From positions 1 through 64,000 of the forward strand of contig CAWIIX010000031.1 of assembly GCA_963836195.1 (NCBI GenBank): 64,000 nucleotides of DNA. The letters are read 5' to 3'. The position numbers and the translations under genes are program-made. Of the stretch, positions 60,718 to 64,000 are shown piece by piece. The notes below the pieces were generated by a model. It saw nothing but the letters and a program-made list of their open reading frames with translations. It did no database searches and had not been told where the DNA came from. The stretch comes from Trebonia sp963836195 (GTDB lineage Bacteria; Actinomycetota; Actinomycetes; Streptosporangiales; Streptosporangiaceae). Every line of letters begins with the position of its first letter. Positions within the stretch are counted from its first letter, which is position 1.

Positions 60718-60963
60718 TCACAGCAGGCCGTCGACCTGATGCACCTCACCGCAGGGAACGTTGAGCGCCGCGTGATGCTGACGGATGGCTTCCTCGTCCG
60801 GCCCCTCAAGCAGGCAGTAGACCTTTCCGTCAGCGTTGTGGAACAGCTCGACCTGCCGCACCCCGAACTCGTCGGCTACGCCGTCTCGGGTTCCCTGCGC
60901 GATCTGGTCGATAGCCTCTTGCGGCAGCTTGAGGTCGTCGTGGAAGTCCATGAACCTGGGCAT
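60718..60963 (-). CDS. DUF4242-like small protein (SCO4226 type)
   Basis: 81 residues: MPRFMDFHDDLKLPQEAIDQ, FGVRQVELFHNADGKVYCLL, DEEAIRQHHAALNVPCGEVH. The ferredoxin-like DUF4242 fold includes a nickel-binding Streptomyces protein; histidines here could bind metal. Function is not established. GGAGGGGG lies upstream of ATG 60963. Confidence 0.82.
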   Translation of the reverse strand: MPRFMDFHDDLKLPQEAIDQIAQGTRDGVADEFGVRQVELFHNADGKVYCLLEGPDEEAIRQHHAALNVPCGEVHQVDGLL

Positions 60964-61287
60964 GGTGTTCCCCCTCCGTAGTCACGTCGCAACCACTCTG
61001 CCCGCCGCCAGCCAAAACGTCCAGCGTCGGCGACCGAGAAGGAACGCCGCTCGCGGCTGGAATAGCTCCGGCCGGCCTCGTGTTCATACCCCTGTCGGTG
61101 CGCTAGTGTCCCCCGGGCTCTAACTATCTGCCTTCATGGAATACCGTCCGGCTGGAGCCATGTTGCGCCTTTCGCCGTGAGGCGACCTGCGCGCCGGCCA
61201 CGGCACGCCCTCGTGAGCAGTTGCTCCCGGGGGCGTTGTCATGTCCGGATCCGGATAAGCGCCGGCCCGGCGTCAACGAGGCGGGCG
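60964..61287. other. 324-bp space with a TCCGGATCCGGA palindrome
   Basis: No convincing gene is seen between the DUF4242-like gene and the end of the DUF1707 gene. A perfect 12-bp palindrome lies at 61244-61255, near a GAGCA-GTTG-CTC mini-hairpin. The region is a transcription end for the DUF1707 gene and a promoter region for the DUF4242-like gene. Confidence 0.5.
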
Positions 61288-61887
61288 TTAGCGGGGGTGG
61301 AGGGCGCGAAGGATCTCCCGGTAGCTGCTGTCGTGCAGGTCGCGCGGTACCCGCCATACGTCGACCGTCCCGGCGAAGCCGATGACCCGGACATGTATGC
61401 CGGGGGCGTCTGGCCGACCGGCGTCGCGCCCCCAATCGCGGCGGTGACCGAAAACAGTGAGCCCGCCTACGTCGACGTTGACGCCTTCCGGGACGTAAAT
61501 GTCAGCGTTCCCAAACGCCGCGAGAACAGTGACCGCCGCCTGCGGTTCGTCCATGGTGGCGTCGCGGAGATCGAGGTCGAGATCGCCGAAGACGCTGGCC
61601 CCCAGCGTCCACCGCCGCAGCCTGAACCTCCCGCGCCGGACGACCTTACCGAGCAGGGCCGCAGTGAAACGGGCGGGCCTGCGACGCGACTCGGACGAGT
61701 GCACCAGCGCGTGAGGCAGGTCATCTTGGAGCTTCGCGAGCTCGCCGGCGACCGTGGACCGCAAGGCGGCGTCGACCCGCGCGCAGAACTCCTCGAGCGT
61801 CAGTCGGCCCGCGATCATGTGCTCGCGAAGCGCGGCGAGCGCCTGCTCGCGATCGGCGTCCGACGCGCGCAGCGACGCATCATCCAT
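61288..61887 (-). CDS. DUF1707 and LiaF-like C-terminal domain protein
   Basis: 199 residues. N-terminal DUF1707 helix pair (LRASDADREQALAALREHMI, GRLTLEEFCARVDAAL), then a beta-rich cell-wall-stress (LiaF-like) domain (ASVFGDLDLDLRDATMDEPQ, AFGNADIYVPEGVNVDVGGL). No membrane segment between them. Common in actinomycetes, without a confirmed function. A second DUF1707 gene lies 167 bp upstream on the same strand. Confidence 0.88.
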   Translation of the reverse strand: MDDASLRASDADREQALAALREHMIAGRLTLEEFCARVDAALRSTVAGELAKLQDDLPHALVHSSESRRRPARFTAALLGKVVRRGRFRLRRWTLGASVFGDLDLDLRDATMDEPQAAVTVLAAFGNADIYVPEGVNVDVGGLTVFGHRRDWGRDAGRPDAPGIHVRVIGFAGTVDVWRVPRDLHDSSYREILRALHPR

Positions 61888-62054
61888 AGCTGAACGCTAG
61901 ATCATCGAATCAGCCAGGGTCCATCGTTTGATGCCGAGATGTGGGCGTTCGTACGGCTGGCCGCCCGCAAGGCCCCGCCGGAGGACACACCCTTCCTGAC
62001 CGCCTCGCCGGACTGGTAGTCGCCCGCGAAGGCCCCTGAACCGGCCTGACCCGT

Positions 62055-62642
62055 CTATGCGAGGCCGGCGACTTCGGCCCCGGGCCGTGGGTCGCGCCTG
62101 GCCGGCGGCAGCGGGCGGGCCCGGGCCGGACGCCTGGACGCCAGGCCGGCCGGACCCGATGGCGGTCCCTGCGCGTCCTCCCGCTGCGAGCGGCGCACGG
62201 CCCAGGAAAGCACCATCAGCAGCGCGGCCAGCAGCATGGCCACGAGCACCCCGGTCAGGCCCACCAGAAGCACGCCGGCCACCGCCGGCACGGCGCTGGA
62301 CTGCGCCAGGACCACTGCTGTGGAAGCCATGCTCGGGCCGGCGCCGACAGCGCCAACGCGTGCTGCCGTCTTGAAGCTGAGCGTCCGGCCGGCCTCACGG
62401 GCGGGCTCGTGCGACAGCTCGGCGCTGGCCACGCGACTCGGCACGTCGGCGGTCAGTGCGGCCAGGTCCGCGTAGCTCCGCGACGTCAGCACCTGGCCGA
62501 CGCGGAGATCGAACTCGTTCTTGGCGAGCCGACCCTGAACGAACGCGGCCTTGAGCAGCTCGATCGCCTGCTCACGGTCGGCCCGTGAGGTCCTCAGCTG
62601 GCCCTGTGCGCCCGCCGTCCCGTCTTCGCGCCCTGCCGTCAC
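62055..62642 (-). CDS. DUF1707 domain membrane protein
   Basis: 195 residues from GTG 62642, preferred for the GGGAGGC upstream; ATG 62669 would add 9. DUF1707 domain (LRTSRADREQAIELLKAAFV, GRLAKNEFDLRVGQVLTSRS) followed by two membrane segments (VVLAQSSAVPAVAGVLLVGL, VLVAMLLAALLMVLSWAV) and an Arg/Pro-rich tail. It probably anchors a regulatory domain at the membrane. Function unknown. Confidence 0.85.
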   Translation of the reverse strand: MTAGREDGTAGAQGQLRTSRADREQAIELLKAAFVQGRLAKNEFDLRVGQVLTSRSYADLAALTADVPSRVASAELSHEPAREAGRTLSFKTAARVGAVGAGPSMASTAVVLAQSSAVPAVAGVLLVGLTGVLVAMLLAALLMVLSWAVRRSQREDAQGPPSGPAGLASRRPARARPLPPARRDPRPGAEVAGLA

Positions 62643-62708
62643 GGGTGCCTCCCATAAAGCACGATGCAACTCACAGCTTAGCTCCGTCAGCCGGACGCCT
62701 CTTCATGG

Positions 62709-63134
62709 TCACCGGGTATGGCTGTCCTCGTTGAGGAGGGTCGCGTGAACGCGTTCGAGACTCTGGCGTCGGCGCAGTTCCAGCTCCGCCCCCTGCCGCA
62801 GGGTCATGACGGCTGCCCCGGCGGTGCTCCACTGGCAGAGGAGGGACAGCGCCCGTGCCTCGTCGTGGTCGAGGGCCACCAGCAGGGTGGCTACCCGTTC
62901 CGGGTAGGCGGGCCAGCCGACCTCCAAGATGACGGGGGACAAGTCATCGGGCTGCGGCACGACGGATTGGACGCGGAGCTCCGGCCATTCGAGTGCGGAG
63001 GCCGGTTCGGGGAAGGCGAGCTTCTCCGCCAGCGCTTGCGCATCGAGGGCGCTGACGCGCAGCAGCCTGACTGTCCAGGTGAGCACGGCCACGAGGGACA
63101 AGAGGATGGCGGCGATCGCGATCGCGAGGATCAC
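62709..63134 (-). CDS. Single-pass membrane protein of unknown function
   Basis: 141 residues. An N-terminal hydrophobic segment (MILAIAIAAILLSLVAVLTW) anchors a soluble domain (PELRVQSVVPQPDDLSPVIL, ATLLVALDHDEARALSLLCQ). No family recognised. Divergent from the HExxH protein gene by about 90 bp. Confidence 0.75.
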   Translation of the reverse strand: MILAIAIAAILLSLVAVLTWTVRLLRVSALDAQALAEKLAFPEPASALEWPELRVQSVVPQPDDLSPVILEVGWPAYPERVATLLVALDHDEARALSLLCQWSTAGAAVMTLRQGAELELRRRQSLERVHATLLNEDSHTR

Positions 63135-63223
63135 ATCCTGACAGTAACTCGTCCCGGTGCCGGAGTCACGCGGTCCGCTGGCCCTAGGCTGAGCGGACAG
63201 GCCCAGGCAGACGGGAGGACGCA

Positions 63224-64000
63224 GTGGAGTCGGAGCGAGAGCGGCCGCCTGACCCGCCGGCCAGCTGGCAGGAGCACTGGTTCGACCACCGGCAGCTGCT
63301 TGAGCTGTACTACAGCGACGACGACTGCGCGATCTACCTGGACCCCGACGTCCGCCGCCGCCAGGTCCGCTGGCTGCCGCAGTACATCGGCCAGGTCTGG
63401 CGGTACTCCAAGGCCACCTACGGGCACGGGTTCGGGGCCGACCCGCGCATTTACTCCATCCATCACGCCGGGCGGCACGGCGGCGGCCACGCCGGCTACT
63501 ACGTGAGCCCCGTGCACGACTATCACAACGTCAGCGACTGCGGCCTCGACAGCTGGCGAGACAGCGAGTACCTCGCCCGCGAGCTGCCCGCCCATGAGAT
63601 CGGGCACTCGGTCGAAAGCGCCAACAACGGCGTCCACGGCTCCCCGGCCTACGAGATCTGGGGCGACAGCAAGTGGGCCGAGTTCTACATCTACGACCTG
63701 TACAGCGCCCTCGGCCTGGATCGCGCCGCCAAGCAGGTGCACCGCCGGTTCACCGGCAACGCCGACGATTTTCCCCGGCCGGGGACCCGCTGGTTCCGCG
63801 ACTGGTTCTACCCGCTCTGGCATGAGTGCGGGCAGGCCGCGGTCATGGCCAGGTTCTTCCGGCTGCTCGCCGCGCATTTCCCGCAGGCCGAGGACGGCAC
63901 CTACACGCGCCGGATGAACTGGGGCGAGTACATCCACTTCACCAGCGGCGCGGCCGGAGCCGACCTGAACAGCCAGGCCGCCCGCGCCTTCGGCTGGCCC
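63224..64000 (+). CDS. HExxH-motif protein, probable zinc peptidase (3' end outside window)
   Basis: 259 residues in window from GTG 63224, with GGGAGG 5 nt upstream; the frame is open at the right edge. A gluzincin-like zinc motif H124-E125-I-G-H128 sits in ELPAHEIGHSVESANNG, followed by acidic candidates for the third ligand (AYEIWGDSKWAEFYIYDLY). Many aromatic residues and no signal peptide are seen. The family is not recognised; the peptidase role rests on the motif. Confidence 0.8.
   Translation, partial: MESERERPPDPPASWQEHWFDHRQLLELYYSDDDCAIYLDPDVRRRQVRWLPQYIGQVWRYSKATYGHGFGADPRIYSIHHAGRHGGGHAGYYVSPVHDYHNVSDCGLDSWRDSEYLARELPAHEIGHSVESANNGVHGSPAYEIWGDSKWAEFYIYDLYSALGLDRAAKQVHRRFTGNADDFPRPGTRWFRDWFYPLWHECGQAAVMARFFRLLAAHFPQAEDGTYTRRMNWGEYIHFTSGAAGADLNSQAARAFGWP

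Noticed and set aside
1..64000. CRISPR arrays, insertion sequences, phage or conjugation genes
   Set aside because: No regularly spaced repeats, transposase, integrase or phage structural genes were seen anywhere.

Overview
The window is about 64 kb of very GC-rich DNA with the look of a soil actinomycete (Actinomycetia). Evidence: strong G/C third positions, many GTG starts, ATGA/GTGA-type coupled gene junctions, and lineage-typical families (F420-dependent LLM and PPOX-type enzymes, GAF-ANTAR, DUF1707, DUF222-HNH, MpaB/DUF2236, MmyB-like XRE regulators). The genus cannot be named from the sequence. No rRNA, tRNA, CRISPR array or intact insertion sequence was seen.

Left part (0-12.3 kb). 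An M20 dipeptidase (cut by the edge) overlaps an M19 membrane dipeptidase; then come a PadR regulator and its small membrane partner. Next is a phenylacetate cluster: a PaaG-like enoyl-CoA hydratase (frameshifted) and a CaiB/BaiF CoA-transferase on the minus strand, paaI, a TetR repressor, and the coupled run paaA-B-C-D-E-K, which activates phenylacetate to its CoA thioester and epoxidises the ring. Two palindromes at the two divergent promoters are candidate operators for the TetR protein. A small AT-richer orphan gene sits inside the cluster.

12.5-31.4 kb is a mosaic. It has two XRE regulators with divergent enzyme partners (a DLH-type hydrolase; a thioredoxin-reductase-like flavoprotein), resistance-like genes (APH(6)-type kinase, VanX-type dipeptidase without a proper stop), a DUF222-HNH protein, an IMPase-like protein lacking key metal ligands, a BCKDH-type E1alpha-E1beta-E2 operon with a divergent Lrp regulator, a stand-alone LigD polymerase domain, and a GAF-ANTAR/STAS pair. 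Remnants of at least four genes (amidohydrolase, alpha/beta hydrolase, SDR, FAD oxidoreductase) mark it as a decaying region.

31.4-45 kb holds a roughly 1190-residue membrane protein of unknown function split by a frameshift, an MpaB-type oxygenase, small conserved proteins, a glycosyltransferase/polysaccharide deacetylase pair, an amidohydrolase/SDR pair, and a MarR regulator divergent from a universal stress protein with a perfect 9-bp-arm operator.

45.5-64 kb. The most interesting unit is a two-gene operon (45533-48189). It encodes a soluble PRC-barrel/MgtE-N/CBS protein followed by an NRAMP-fold transporter whose selectivity residues (D-A-G-G; T-T-I-T-P-Y) depart from manganese/iron NRAMPs in the way I recall for magnesium-transporting NRMTs. 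Together they suggest a Mg2+ uptake system in which the MgtE sensor module acts in trans. Further right are a thioesterase-aldolase fused reading frame, a Rieske oxygenase, a formamidase, an SDR, LysR/MFS, an LLM enzyme with a textbook promoter carrying two operators, a CoA-transferase divergent from an HTH-citrate synthase chimera across an 18-bp perfect palindrome, a membrane protein whose start codon lies in a 14-bp inverted repeat, DUF1707 proteins, and a HExxH protein cut by the right edge.
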